From Rusavskia elegans (lineage: Eukaryota > Ascomycota > Lecanoromycetes > Teloschistales > Teloschistaceae), in the NCBI GenBank assembly GCA_011316305.1, contig SAUG01000058.1, positions 496,001-560,000 on the forward strand: a stretch of 64,000 nucleotides of DNA, in the 5' to 3' direction. The notes below the pieces were generated by a model. That model had not been told where the DNA came from. It saw nothing but the letters and a program-made list of their open reading frames with translations, and made no database searches. The translations under genes were made by a program, and so were the position numbers. Below are positions 48,238 through 59,189 of the stretch, one piece after another (position 1 is the first letter of the stretch; every line of letters starts with the position of its first letter).

Positions 48238-49702
48238 TCACATCATCTGGTCCTTATGGCTCCTAAGACGCAATATCGTCGACCCCAAAATTAAACTCGA
48301 TCCCGCCATCATCATCGCCGCCGCAAACCCCTGCGCGCCAGCAAATTCACCCTTCGATATGTCAACAATTGCACCAACAATGGGATTCCCTACCAAAAAC
48401 CCCAAACCCGCGGCCCCGAACGACATACCTATCCTCGTACCCGCAAAACGTACATCAGGGGACAATGCTACGATGACGGTCGGCGGTAGCGCGAGGACGG
48501 CACCGGAGAAAACCCCATAGAAGATGCTGAAGACTACGATGCCCGCTACGGAATGCACACCCATCCGAGCAAAAACCTATGATCCCCGTTATGAAGAGGC
48601 ATGGAAGGAGCGTAGTATACGGCCCCAGCCGATGGGCTACAAGGGGCGGAACTACTCGACCGACGAACGAACCGGCGATGATGATAGCTAAGAGATAAAA
48701 GGCGAAATCCGGAGATGTGCCGATGATGCGCTCGGCGTAGATGGGAACGTAGAAGTATGGGGCGTAGAGGCCGGTCAGGAAGAAGAACATCCCCAGGGTG
48801 AACAGGGCGAAGGGTGCTTCATTGAATGCGGCGGGTTCCAGCAGGGCTCGAGGCGAGTTGGAGATGGTCCTTGCGCGGAGGATGGTGAGACTGACGAGTT
48901 GGGTTGCGAGTACGATGAAGGCGATGATGCGAGTGGCCCAGCCGAAGCCGAGGGATGGTTGGAGGCGGCGGAAGATGATGGGGTAGAGGATACCGCCTGC
49001 GTCAGTGATCCGTCAATATCTCTCGAACCTCTTCACGAACACCGGCAGCTGACCGAGCCAAAGGGGCAAACATACTCAGACTACCACCAGCAGAAGTCAA
49101 CCCCACAGCAAGCGCCCTCTTGGTGCTGAAATACGTCGAAACAATAGCCACACTCGGCACGTACAGACACCCCAACCCCAAGCCCACGCAAAGCGCCTGC
49201 GCCAGGAAGATCTCCCAGTACCGCGAAGCCAGACTCGTCATCATTATCCCGAAGACGGTCATGATAGTGCCTAAGATGATGAGAGTCCGGATGTACCCTC
49301 GGTCGTAGAAAGGACCGGATACGACGCCCACGATGATCAGAAGAAAAGCTTGCACGGTGCCTATCCGTGATATCGCCGAAGATGTTGACGAAGCGAGTAG
49401 AGCGGTTTCATAATAGGTCTGGTAGGCGCCGAAGGAATTGACGAGGCCCCTAATGAAGTGATGAGCTGTTATGCTGCGGGAGTGCAGGTAATATTCGACT
49501 AGAGGGAATCGATTTACTATAAATTGAAGACTAGGAAGAAAGCTCCGAGTACCTGCATCCATGCATGTAGTCCTCCATCGGGAATATCATTCTCAGTCGA
49601 TTTCGCTGGGACTCCTAGCTCGATCTCTTGTCTAGAGATGGGGTGATCTTCGTCTTCTTTCGTCGATGATGAGGAAGGGCGGTTGCTTTCCTCCGACTCC
49701 AT
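48238..49702 (-). pseudogene. MFS transporter, monocarboxylate (MCT) type, two lesions
   Basis: Minus-strand exons are 49702-49518, 49449-49076 and 48996-48238. It carries PDGGLHAWMQVLGAFFLVFN, GLVNSFGAYQTYYE, FYDRGYIRTLIILG, GLGCLYVPSVAIV, GILYPIIFRRLQPSLGFGWA and GMSFGAAGLGFLVGNPIVG, as in fungal MCT-like transporters. Lesion 1: the codon split by the first intron is TA|G, where relatives have Trp (FN-x-WGLVN), so splicing creates a stop. Lesion 2: a run of five T (minus strand; 48571-48575) shifts the frame; four T would give GFARMGVHS and read on to the end. Exon lengths sum to one base more than a multiple of three, in agreement. If both are real the gene is dead. Confidence 0.75.
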
Positions 49703-50352
49703 CCTTATCACAGTAATGTACGCCGAGCATTGAGCAGAACCAGAAGGGAATCACCGGGCGTTGAAAGCTTGTCCTGAAATAGCGGTGTCTTCTCAGGTTA
49801 CTTATGTGGTATGGTTGTGGTGAGCCAATGTCATAATGGTCGAGCCTTTCCTGATCAAGTACGGACAGGGAAGTACTTGGGACGGATATTGTTTGCAGAA
49901 ATAACGTTTTACGGTTGATGGACGCAAAGGTTAGGTACATTGTTTCTCGAACGAGTTACTGTACTTCTGCAAGGTCCAAAGTCGAGGTAAGGTAAGGTAG
50001 GTACGGTACAGAGGTACTCCCTACCGACTGGAAAAAACCAAAAGATCTGGTCGAGGACTCGAACCCCGGACAAATTGACTCCGTGAACAGGCACGAACGA
50101 TCCTGAATTTTATTACGTAGTTGAGCTTACGAACCCCCAGAGCCACACCAAAATGAACAAGTCAACCAGCTGCCAGACCACTCACCCAGATAAGTTCGGA
50201 GAGATTAATGGAGATATTATCCCATGATTCTGCTGGGACATATGCGATTTCCCCCGCAGCTCAGTGATGTGCTGCTGGCCACTGTGAATGAGTTCCATGT
50301 GAAGAATTGAAAAATCAGTTGAAAGGTCCATTGCTTTCTAGACAAGATATTT
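49703..50352. other. intergenic, with a tRNA-like fragment
   Basis: No protein gene. On the minus strand (50146-50045) an A-box-like 'gtggctctgggggttcg' and a B-box 'ggggttcgagtcctcg' occur in tRNA order, but no anticodon stem-loop fits between them. Confidence 0.35.
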
Positions 50353-51263
50353 CTATGGCCATAGCTCCTCCTCGGTCCATTCTCCTTTGCCATCCTGTGC
50401 GTCGGCGACAAACGTATATTTGCGCCTCCTCGCCGTCTCAGGATTGCTGAGGTCTAATGCCTCGACCTCGTCCGGCTTGATGACTACGACCCGGAAATTG
50501 CTTCTCGCTATGGGATCATGGAGGTCCGTCACTTTTTGGGCCAATTGGTGGTCTTTGTCTGGCTCTCCCTTCACCGGTGTACCAGGTGGTGGGTTCTTCC
50601 ACGAGCCTATAGACCAAGTCAGTATCGAAGTGTCGTCAATACCATGGCCAGAACGTATTGGTACTCACCTCTCATCCCAGGACTACAATTCCCAAAATGC
50701 CCCGTCAATTCTGTCGCCCAGCTCCAATCTCCCTCTTTATCTTCCCCTCCCTCAACAACCCTCATCCTCCCACCAATCTCACTCTTCACCGTTCGGACCC
50801 CACTGCTCTCCTCTTGGCCCTCAATATCCGGCGCTATAATGAACGCCGTCCCCTTCATCCTCCACTGCGTCCCCTTCTCCTTGATCCAATATACCGCCTC
50901 GCAGGGTCCTCCCCCTCCACTCCCCTGCACCTGCTCATCCTTGGTTGCCTTGCCCGCACTACTCCCGAACAGTTCGCCAACCTTCTGCATCCGCACATCG
51001 GTCGTGAAGGTCGGAAGATCGCTCTCGTAGACGCGAGGGTTTTTGGGGGCGTCGTTATGCTTGTTTTCGGGTAGCTGGGACCACATGCCCCGGTAGATAC
51101 AAAAGCGGAGGCGGGGGACGTAGGGTGTGGGAGATTTGGAGTCGGTGGAGGAGTGCAGGGATGCGAAGACGAATTCGGGGGAGGGCATTTCGGCCATATG
51201 GGATTCGAAGGCGGAACGCCATGGGGCGGCCGGGGAGGGACGGGTATGGGTTGTCGTTGACAT
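50353..51263 (-). CDS. FMN-binding split-barrel protein, Alr4036-type pyridoxamine oxidase-like
   Basis: Minus-strand exons are 51263-50669 and 50606-50353, giving 282 aa; the intron is 62 nt with a perfect gtgagt donor. Conserved blocks are APWRSAFESHMAEMPSPEFV, PYVPRLRFCIYRGMW, NPRVYESDLPTFTTDVRM, GGGGPCEAVYWIKEKGTQWR, ELTGHFGN, PGMRGSWKNPPPGTP (across the splice) and a C-terminal NFRVVVIKPDEVEALDL plus ELWP. This matches the fungal 'pyridoxamine 5'-phosphate oxidase Alr4036 family FMN-binding' proteins. FMN binding is likely. The real substrate is unknown, and it is not the canonical PNPO (Pdx3). Likely cytosolic. Confidence 0.85.
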
Positions 51264-51849
51264 GGTGCGGAGGAAGGAGGAGAGACGATGAGCTGGATTG
51301 GAAGCTATCTTGTGGTATGTTTAGGTGTTAGGGGCAGATTATAAGAGAGTGATGGAGCATTGGGTATCGGGCGCCACTAGAAATGCAAACAAAAGAGAAA
51401 TCACAATGATGATGATGACATCGGATGGCTGCTAGCCCTGCAAGGCTACACGGAGATAAGCTCTATGCTAGACTATAGCCTGACTGGCGCTAATTAGCGA
51501 TGAGGCGATCAACAACGTAGAGCGAGGGCCTTTGCACCTGTCATCCTTTACGCGTGTAGTGGCCTGCCCGTCGAAGGGTCGATGTCTGCACATCGGGGTG
51601 CCGATACAGTGCCAATGGCTTTCAAAGTGAAGTGCGTACGACTACATTAGACTACCTTGCGAAATTGATTGTTTACTTTACGTCTTTGGTTGTTGTGCCA
51701 TACAGTAGTCGCTGTTGCCTTGCTTTGTGGGATGACCACGCCCTTGGTGAAAAAAGAAATTTTATTCCATCCTGCACTTCAATTGAACATTCTTCTTCAA
51801 CAGCCTGTTCCGCTTTTACTTTTCGTCGACCCTCCTGACCTCCACCGCA
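51264..51849. other. divergent promoter region
   Basis: 586 bp between two divergently transcribed genes. A short 'atgatgatgatgac' run lies near 51407. No gene is seen. Confidence 0.45.
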
Positions 51850-54422
51850 ATGACGAGCCTTCCAGAATTTTTGTTCACTGCCTGGCGGTTACGTGCAGTG
51901 GACATCTCCAAAGCTCAAGAACACGATGAATTACGAGGCTGGGACGTCTCGTCCTTATGTTCGACTTACCTCAGATATCAGTTGGAGAGGCACGAGCGTC
52001 AGCTCGAAGCGGTAAGCAATTTGAGCCTTCGAGACCCCAACTGACACCAGTCGAGGTCCTGGATCCTGAGCCAGCTGTATTGGTCGTATCTCAGACATGC
52101 TGACTGCAAATGCAGCAGTCTTTGTTGTCTGCACCTTCGTTGTCATCAGCATCTGTGAATACCCTCCTCGACCACCTTAGCCTGTCGACGAATTTGGAGG
52201 CAGATGTCAAACTCACTGGTGAAAGCCTCGGCCAGGTGACACTGCGGCACATATTGCAAGACCCTCGAACGCCATACGTGATATTCCGTATGTTCGACGC
52301 GTCCCCTTACACGGCCCTTCACGGCGGCACTCGTAAGATTGCCGACGTCGACGAGGCAATACTCACAAGTGAGCAGTACATTCGCTCCCAAAACCCAAAG
52401 CCTAGCAACTTCTTGGTCACTCTGGACGACCTGAAACAGATCATTGGCCCCCCGGATCAACATGGTATTACAACGTTCAAGCGGAAGGATCCCCCCAAAG
52501 GTGGCTTTGAGTTCTTCGATGAAAAGAGAAACCGAACAATGCAGATCGTTGGTACTAACACAAATTTCAAGGAGAGCTTCCACCGCGTCACCAATGGATG
52601 TTTGGACGGACTTGATTGGCAGCATGTACTCGTCATTGGCGGAATGGTTCTCAACACGCTCTTGCATACCAACGGTCTGAATCAGGCAAGCCAAACATGG
52701 CTGAAATCAACTCAAAAGGATGTTCTCACCTGTGACATCGACCTTTATCTCTACGATCTTACATCCGAGGAAGCCAATCGTAAAGTTGAACACATCTACG
52801 AGGTCTGGTACAAGAACACTCGTGGCCGCCAGGACTCTTCCACCGCCTTAGAAGCCGCGGACCAGATGATAGTGAAAACCGCAAAAACCATTACGTTCAT
52901 CCCAAGGTACCCAAGTCGCCGCATCCAGATCGTTCTTAAGATTCTGCCTTCTCCTTTGGACTTGCTTCTGAATGTCGACCTTGACGCCTGTGCTCTTGGC
53001 TTCGATGGAAGTCGGGTCCTGATGCTTCCACGTGCTGCAAGAGCTTTGGAGACAGGTTATTCTACATTCACGATGGATTTGATTTGGGGACATCATCTCG
53101 GCAACAGACGGGAGTCGCAGGAACCCCGGGTCTTCAAATATGCGGATCGAGGATTCGGCTTGAGAATCTTACCCTCCTACGCGCGGTCACTCGAAGAAAC
53201 GAGCTTCAGAGAAATCGAATGCAAAGTCCAAGATGATCGATGTGGGCCGACAAGAGTCTTTAAAGATGAACCAGGCTTGAAGACGCTGAGACGAATTGCC
53301 CACATGGCCCAGGATTTCGTTCAAAGACGCTATTTTGGAGTCCATAAGTCCAAGACACCACCAGAGATCAACGCAAAGGACAAGGAACACTCAAAGCCAC
53401 TGATCACTTTATCCGCTCTGAATGGTTATCATCAGCATGGCCTCGCTATTTTCGAGGTGTTGATGCGCTGTTGCGCAGCATGGAGGATGGATGTGATTGG
53501 CATTGCAAAATTGGATCGAAATTCATTCGGAAGAACTTCCTATGATGAAGCAAATCAGTACGATGGCTTGCCTGCATACCGTTGGGGCGCAAACTCAACA
53601 AGCTTTCAGGAATTCGAACGGGAACTGGAAGACCATAATAACCAAATGTTCTGGACTTTGAGGAAGGCGATTGCCGAGAAGCTGAACATCAGTCCTTATG
53701 ACGGTCGATACATGGGTTACCTGACACGCCGCATCCGCCGCGTGATTGTTGGTTCCGACCTCCAAGCCGTACGTGAAAAGCAGATCACCATGCCGTTATT
53801 CATACCCATGGACCTCGAGGTATCGATTGGCAGTGAAACGACAGCACGTGCAAGCGATCCGAGCGTGAAGGCCGACCACCTGCCACAGCTTATACAGGTC
53901 CATGACCCACAGAAGTACGACCCTCGGACTGCGACCTTGCCATCACTCCATGATACCGTCAATGACAGCGGCAACCTGCGCTACTGGCTTGTCACCAACG
54001 AAAACATGTGGGCTCATCAGAGTCGTGTGGCAGACGAGGTGTCGGAGCTCCTAGCAACGCTCTTCGACTGGTTCTTGCACTGTGGGCGCCAGCCTGGCTA
54101 CGAACCTACCAAACATGGAACAGACAGCGAGCACTGCATCTGGCACCTTGCCAAGGCGTTCCGGCAGCGCCTTGTTCTTCCTGAAGAGTTCGACAAGCGT
54201 GAGCGTGGACAGACACTCTCAGCCCGAGAAGCCCAACTCTTCCGGCCATGGGCCCTCACGCGCCCAGCAAGATTGAAGAGACATTACGACCGGGAGGAGA
54301 TCGATGCGTTTGAGGATGAACTGGAAAAGAAGGGAGATATCCCCGACAGCGTCTTCTGGAACGACGGAGACGAGGGAACATGGGGGGTTGAAGAGGGCGT
54401 ACCGATTTGGACTGAGTGGTGA
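51850..54422 (+). CDS. large protein with nucleotidyltransferase-like core
   Basis: Exons are 51850-52011 and 52116-54422, giving 822 aa; the 104-nt intron has donor gtaagc. I recognise no named family. The centre has a hydrophobic strand plus double glycine, VLVIGGMVLNTLL (G229-G230), and about 30 residues later TCDIDLYLYDLTSEEANRKV with D261-x-D263. GG followed by DxD is the core of nucleotidyltransferase-fold enzymes; similar 'DIDLYLYGL' blocks occur, as I recall, in fungal and giant-virus proteins often labelled ankyrin-repeat, though no ankyrin repeats show here. A later strand RIQIVLKILPSPLDLLLNVDLD could hold the third acidic residue. The C-terminal half is helical and charged. There is no signal peptide. 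Enzymatic activity is inferred only. Confidence 0.75.
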
Positions 54423-54831
54423 TTGATTCAAGATTGCTCTAGACGATTATGGACTCGTAGCAGACATTGTCATTGATAGCTTAGATACCCCGTTGGTCGA
54501 TGGCTGGCAATCGATACCTTCGAAGGTGTGTTTGCACCACGGCATGTGACACGCGATGCAAAGACCTTTCTCCATTCAAGGCGTCCTTTAGGCTTTACGG
54601 ACAAATGACATTGTGATTGGATACCCACCTCGTGCAACGCCGGAAATGTACTACCCAGCCTGAATTTCACAAAGTATATATACCTTCCCCGTCTCCCACC
54701 CTTCCAAACGCCCACTAAACTTTCCATTCCTCCCTATACGACTCACAACCAATCCTTCCCCCCAACAAATAAACACCCACCATAACACTCCCAACACCCC
54801 CCTCCTAACCCCTTTCCCCTTCCTCTCCAAA
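54423..54831. promoter_or_regulatory. CT-rich leader upstream of a small ORF
   Basis: No gene. The last about 130 bp before 54832 are C/T/A-rich with few G, as in many fungal promoters and 5' leaders. A similar CT-rich leader precedes the small ORF at 55731. Confidence 0.35.
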
Positions 54832-55029
54832 ATGCAAAACACCACCACCACCAACAACAACCTCTCTCCGCACGAACAACAAATCGACCCCTTCATATTC
54901 CTCGTCGTTTCGGTCGTGGGCGTTGTTGTGGCGATCATCTTGGTATTTGTGGCTTGGGGGGTGCTTGAGAGGTGGTGTCCGTATGTGCGCGATTGGGTGA
55001 GGGTGGTGTTTTGGAGGGGGAGGTCGTAG
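54832..55029 (+). CDS. tiny single-pass membrane protein (1)
   Basis: 65 aa: a polar Asn/Thr-rich N-terminus (MQNTTTTNNNLSPHEQQ), one strong membrane helix (about 21-43, FIFLVVSVVGVVVAIILVFVAW), then a short basic C-terminus with WRGRS. The ATG is preceded by a CT-rich leader ending 'tccaaaATG', a good fungal start context. No family was recognised. The layout matches the small ORF at 55731. Confidence 0.5.
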   Translation: MQNTTTTNNNLSPHEQQIDPFIFLVVSVVGVVVAIILVFVAWGVLERWCPYVRDWVRVVFWRGRS

Positions 55030-55730
55030 ATGGGGTGGGAGGGGTGGGTTTTGTGAGTGTGTTAATTGGAGCGAGGGCATGGAGATGTCCGTGGAGAGTT
55101 GTGGATGGGGTGGTGGTAGATGTAGGGTGATGGGATTTGAGGGTTTTGGAGTGGAGGTTTGGGGTTAGGGGTTTCAGGGGTCAGAAATATAATGTCTTCG
55201 AATGGAATACATGGCGAACTGACTATTTCATTCGGGAAGTGTGAAAGCGTGCCGTATTTTTTGCGATGATGTGATGGTTTTGTGATATGCCAGGTCAGAT
55301 CAGGACCTAAAACCCTTATTATCACTCTCCAGGACTTTTAATCGGGAATGACAGGGCACGAAAGGGCATTACACATGTGGAGATGAATGTTTCGAGTAAG
55401 TGATTCGAATTCAGGGGCCTGAGACGTCTCAGGGGTCGAAAACACGAGAGCTCCTTTTTCGTTCTCGTTTCGTTTCAGCGTGTGAGTTCAAGATACCCGA
55501 CTCGACTGATAGTCTTCAGCCCGTAACAAGCTTTTCTTCCCTGTGAGCCTCGTCTGGTTGCTATTGCGCTTGGGATGGTATTTCCTTCTTTATCTCCATC
55601 TCCGTCTACAAGTCCCAGCTAGCACAATACCCCTCCCTCCCCGAAAGAATCCCACCCCCATTCCCCCCCTCCGATCACCGTAGTCCACAGAAAGCACTTA
55701 TTCCTCCCTACAACCAGTGACGCACCGAAA
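55030..55730. other. spacer between the two tiny membrane ORFs
   Basis: No gene seen. The first part is G-rich (3' flank of the first ORF), and the last 110 bp are CT-rich. Confidence 0.4.
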
Positions 55731-55925
55731 ATGGTCACAATCTGGCATCCCACCGACCTCACCACCTCCGACAACAGCCCCTCATCTCGACTAAATACGG
55801 CGCAAATCGTGCTTATAATCTTCGGTATACTCATCGTTTTAGCTTTTTTCCGTGAAGGGTTTTGGCGGTTGAAAAGGAAATATGAGCGGAAGAAGGGCCA
55901 GGGCCGAGAGGGAGGTGCTTTATGA
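55731..55925 (+). CDS. tiny single-pass membrane protein (2)
   Basis: 64 aa: a polar Thr/Ser-rich N-terminus (MVTIWHPTDLTTSDNSP), one membrane helix (about 24-41, AQIVLIIFGILIVLAFF), and a strongly basic tail (RLKRKYERKKGQGR). The basic tail predicts a cytosolic C-terminus by the positive-inside rule. It lies 0.7 kb from the first tiny ORF, same strand and same design, though the sequences are not obviously alike. No family was recognised. Confidence 0.5.
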   Translation: MVTIWHPTDLTTSDNSPSSRLNTAQIVLIIFGILIVLAFFREGFWRLKRKYERKKGQGREGGAL

Positions 55926-56214
55926 ATGAGGGGTAGGTGTACGCATACTGTTTTTGGGTGATTTTTGTGGCTGTTTACTGGTGATGATCTGTCGATCTCG
56001 TTGCGTTCTTCGAAGATATGGTTGAGTTTTTGACGTTTCTTTTGGGTTTTTGTATGATCGCATATGATCGCATGGGATACTGTGTCAACGAGGGTTTGCC
56101 AGAGGTACAACCAGTGATTTCTCATCTTAGAGCAATGCCTTTCCTTACTATAGTAGTCATGCTTTCACTCACTGATGAGGCTAGCCGAAGCGGTGTCTTG
56201 TTTTTCCTTGATAG
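55926..56214. other. intergenic
   Basis: No gene; a short direct repeat 'atgatcgcat' occurs twice near 56054-56074. The expected upstream exons of the methyltransferase fragment are not found here. Confidence 0.4.
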
Positions 56215-56490
56215 GTAGCCCTAAATGTTATCTCCAAACAGCAGGCACAGGATGGGAGGCTGAGTCCAACTTGGGTCCCGAGACTTGCAACCATCTTCGC
56301 AGCCAGTGGTCTTGTGGATATCCAGTCCGATGTCCGGGATGCGGCGCCGCACCTTGCTCTCGCAATGCATGAGTGCAACTTATCGATCCACAAGCTGATT
56401 GCACGCAAAACACAGAATGAGGGCGTTGCTGAGAAGGTGGAGGACCTCATGCCGAACATCGCCAATGAGACTAGGGAGGGATCGTGCTAG
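56215..56490 (+). pseudogene. C-terminal exon of a SAM methyltransferase, 5' part missing
   Basis: After an acceptor 'ccttgatag' an open frame of 91 codons ends at TAG 56488-56490. It contains SPTWVPRLATIFAASGLVDI, RDAAPHLALAMHECNLSIHK and ARKTQ, which resembles the C-terminal end of LaeA/UMTA-like fungal methyltransferases. No SAM-binding GxGxG part is seen upstream, so this is a 5'-truncated relic. Its place beside a PKS relic suggests it belonged to the same biosynthetic cluster. Confidence 0.5.
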
Positions 56491-57532
56491 GCGTTCACAA
56501 GATGGACTGTGATTGGGAGAAAGGCTGATGGATGTTAGGATGAACAGATGTCATGCGCATTGACGCTCTCATGCAACATCAGAGCCTTCTCAACCCCACC
56601 GTAAGCAGGTGTCAGGTAGGTCTTTACCAGATCAGTCCATTGATCTGTGTCTGATCTTTCTACACGCCCGAGGTTTGACAAACACACTACTGCACATATC
56701 TAAGAGGCAGGCCAAGTCATACTTATGCCTCCGGGGAGAAGCTGATAGGCTGCGTGTTCGGAGTTGCGTGTTCCCTACATGCGTAACCGGCTATGCCTAC
56801 CACAAGGGTCAGCTCATGCAGACTTTGAAGTTGGTAGAGAAGATCTCGCTCCGTCCGTCCAGCCCGACGTGACTCTTCCTACAGAATTGAAGAGCGGCAG
56901 ACGGCTGAACTTGACTGGATGATATGTCCTTGGGGAGTGGATTCGATGTTACTCGTACATGGTGGTGGCATCGATCTTTCGCCTGGCAACAGCCTCACAC
57001 CTCCTGGGATATTTATTCGCTGAAATGATCGGTCTTAACGGCATCTCGATAGTTCGCTGCATCTCTGCCTCGTATTGCTGTTCATAGCTGAACAAGTGTG
57101 CGTTGCGCCACTAACGCTGCCAACCTCGCACATCTACAAGTCCTCTGCTTTCCAGATGAAGTAGGCATTGTACAGCTGACAAGGTCGATAGGTGCCGTTT
57201 CCTATTCTGAGATTAGTATATTAACGATATGCACATAAGCAGCACCTACATAGTCCTCCAGGATTTGGTTTATGGTGAACAGTTGTTTCAACCAACGTTG
57301 GCATACGTGATGCAGTCATGCATATCAAAGCTGCAAGTACGGCACCCAGACAGTGCAGATGCAGCTCCAATGCACGCCGGCCAGGGGCCACATATTTTCC
57401 CCGGATCGGAGAATTTTCATGCCTTATGCAGTGATCACTAAGGGTCAGTGGAAATTGAACCATTGTCGTATTTTGAGTGTTTCTCCTTGCTGATTGCAAG
57501 AGCCTAGGAGGTTAAGTACAGTATCTTGAGAC
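56491..57532. other. 1-kb intergenic stretch
   Basis: No supported gene. An 87-codon plus frame (56609-56872) and a 92-codon minus frame (57221-57499) lack domains. Confidence 0.35.
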
Positions 57533-58300
57533 CTATCTGGAGTGACCGGTCACAATCTGCTTGACAATCTCCAGCACTTCCTTGGTCTTGGTTAGATTTG
57601 GACAATGGCCAGTGTCCAGCTCAAAGGTCTGCACCTCCGGACCCTCTGCCTTCATATGATCAACCATCGACTTCTGATATTCAAGCGGCACTGTCATGTC
57701 TTGGCTCGTGTAGATGTAGCTGGTTGGAATCTGCCTCCACGCGCATTGCGTCACCTCCTGGTACATAGATTTGCCGTTCCAGCGCACGAGTGACGAAATG
57801 TATGCATCGGCCTCGGCGTCTTCAACATCTGGACCAACGAGCAAGGTCTTGGGGTCGCGGTTCACACAGCTATCGTCGTCGGCAAAGTCAAAGGCCAGTG
57901 GTAAGAGGTGCTCGTGGCCAAACTCCTTGACCTTGCCAACCATGGAACCGCCTTCCGGGAGGGCGAAACCGGACATGTAGATGAGATGTGTGACACCACC
58001 GGGCGAGGAGTCTTGACGTTGGAGACCATACAGAGCATTGGTCCCGACTTGGCCGCCGTAGGAATGCAAGATAGCGACGACTTCACGGCCGGCTTGAACG
58101 AGGCTCTCGACGTAGTCATGGACGAGTGCGGTGTCGGTGGCTAGATCAGTGTTGGGAGGCCTTGCACCATTCATGGAAGGAAGACGAGGGACGTGGACTT
58201 CGAAGCTGGCCGATCTGAGCGAGCTCGTGAAGGTGGAGTAGGTTTCAGGTGTATGCCAGCCTCCATGAACGAGGACAAGCGTCGGCTTTGTGACGGCCAT
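57533..58300 (-). CDS. alpha/beta hydrolase, intact
   Basis: Intronless, 255 aa. The start MAVTKPTLVLVHGGWH gives the oxyanion HGGW. The nucleophile elbow is AILHSYGGQVG (Ser80), the acid lies in YTSQDMTVPLEYQ and the histidine in LDTGHCPNL. A cap region (about 125-190) is rich in Asp/Glu. The fold and motif set match the AB_hydrolase_6 esterase-like group common in fungal secondary-metabolite clusters. There is no signal peptide. It lies between the methyltransferase relic and the PKS relic and is the only undamaged gene there. The substrate is unknown; hydrolysis or release of a polyketide intermediate is a guess from context. Confidence 0.85.
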   Translation of the reverse strand: MAVTKPTLVLVHGGWHTPETYSTFTSSLRSASFEVHVPRLPSMNGARPPNTDLATDTALVHDYVESLVQAGREVVAILHSYGGQVGTNALYGLQRQDSSPGGVTHLIYMSGFALPEGGSMVGKVKEFGHEHLLPLAFDFADDDSCVNRDPKTLLVGPDVEDAEADAYISSLVRWNGKSMYQEVTQCAWRQIPTSYIYTSQDMTVPLEYQKSMVDHMKAEGPEVQTFELDTGHCPNLTKTKEVLEIVKQIVTGHSR

Positions 58301-59189
58301 GATGGAGCTGGTAAGGGTAGTGACGATGATGAAGATGCGTGCAAGTTTGATATGGGGCAGCTGGTAGTCTGCCTAGTTGCTGTTGCAAGAGCAGGAAAAT
58401 GTTTCCTGGGATCGGATGGAGGATGGAGGATGGAAGATGGAGGGGGCCTGTCCCGCATTCATATGACGTGTGATTCAATTGACCTAGCCGCGGCGGCACT
58501 GTTGACGCTGCCTTGCATCTGAAAGTGTTCTCGAATCCTGCAGCCTCGTGCTGAATACCTTAAATGGGAAGCAGTAAGACTGCGTCTATCCGCACCACCA
58601 TCTAGCGACAACTTCATTGGTATCCATACCGCACATCACGCCTCGAGAGCACACCACCTGCTTCGCTCGCAACGCACCATCCGCCGAACTGTGTGGTACG
58701 TGTCCTGCATGAGGTTGTCACGGTGTGCTCGTGCCATGTAAGGTCTCCCAGCTCTGAACGGAGGCGTTCTCCGATTTCTGGGTCTTGGCACTAGTGGGCG
58801 CTAAAGACGCGTCCGTGCGGTACTCGTGCACACTTTATTTCGACCTCATTGGTCTCGTGGAGTGACGTAGGATGCCGCTTCCCTACATTCTGTCAATCCT
58901 ACTTCACAGTGCGTACAACAGTATCCCTCCAGAAGTGCAGACCTGCCACATAGTTCATGTACACCCGCCTACTGGGCTTACGGGCACGGCATTGTAACCA
59001 AGATTGATACAAATCATTCGAACTGATCTAATATCGAAAAGCATGCCTCATTCGATAGTCTCAGCTTGCCCAGAAGGTGGAGGGCGAAAGCTAGTAGCTA
59101 CCATCACCAGCGTTCGCAGGCTTCTCACCATGACCACAACGTACGTCAGAGGGCCGTACGTGATATCTTGCTAGCTTTCTCCGGTGCAA
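58301..59189. other. intergenic; KS and most of AT of the PKS are absent
   Basis: No gene. The ketosynthase and most of the acyltransferase expected upstream of the PKS relic are not here, so the PKS begins by truncation close to 59190. Confidence 0.5.

Noticed and set aside
50045..50146. tRNA gene
   Set aside because: Acceptor stem has mismatches and no anticodon stem-loop fits between D- and T-arm; kept only as a low-interest finding.
50387..51074. Plus-strand frames opposite the FMN-binding protein
   Set aside because: Antisense shadows of a well-supported two-exon gene.
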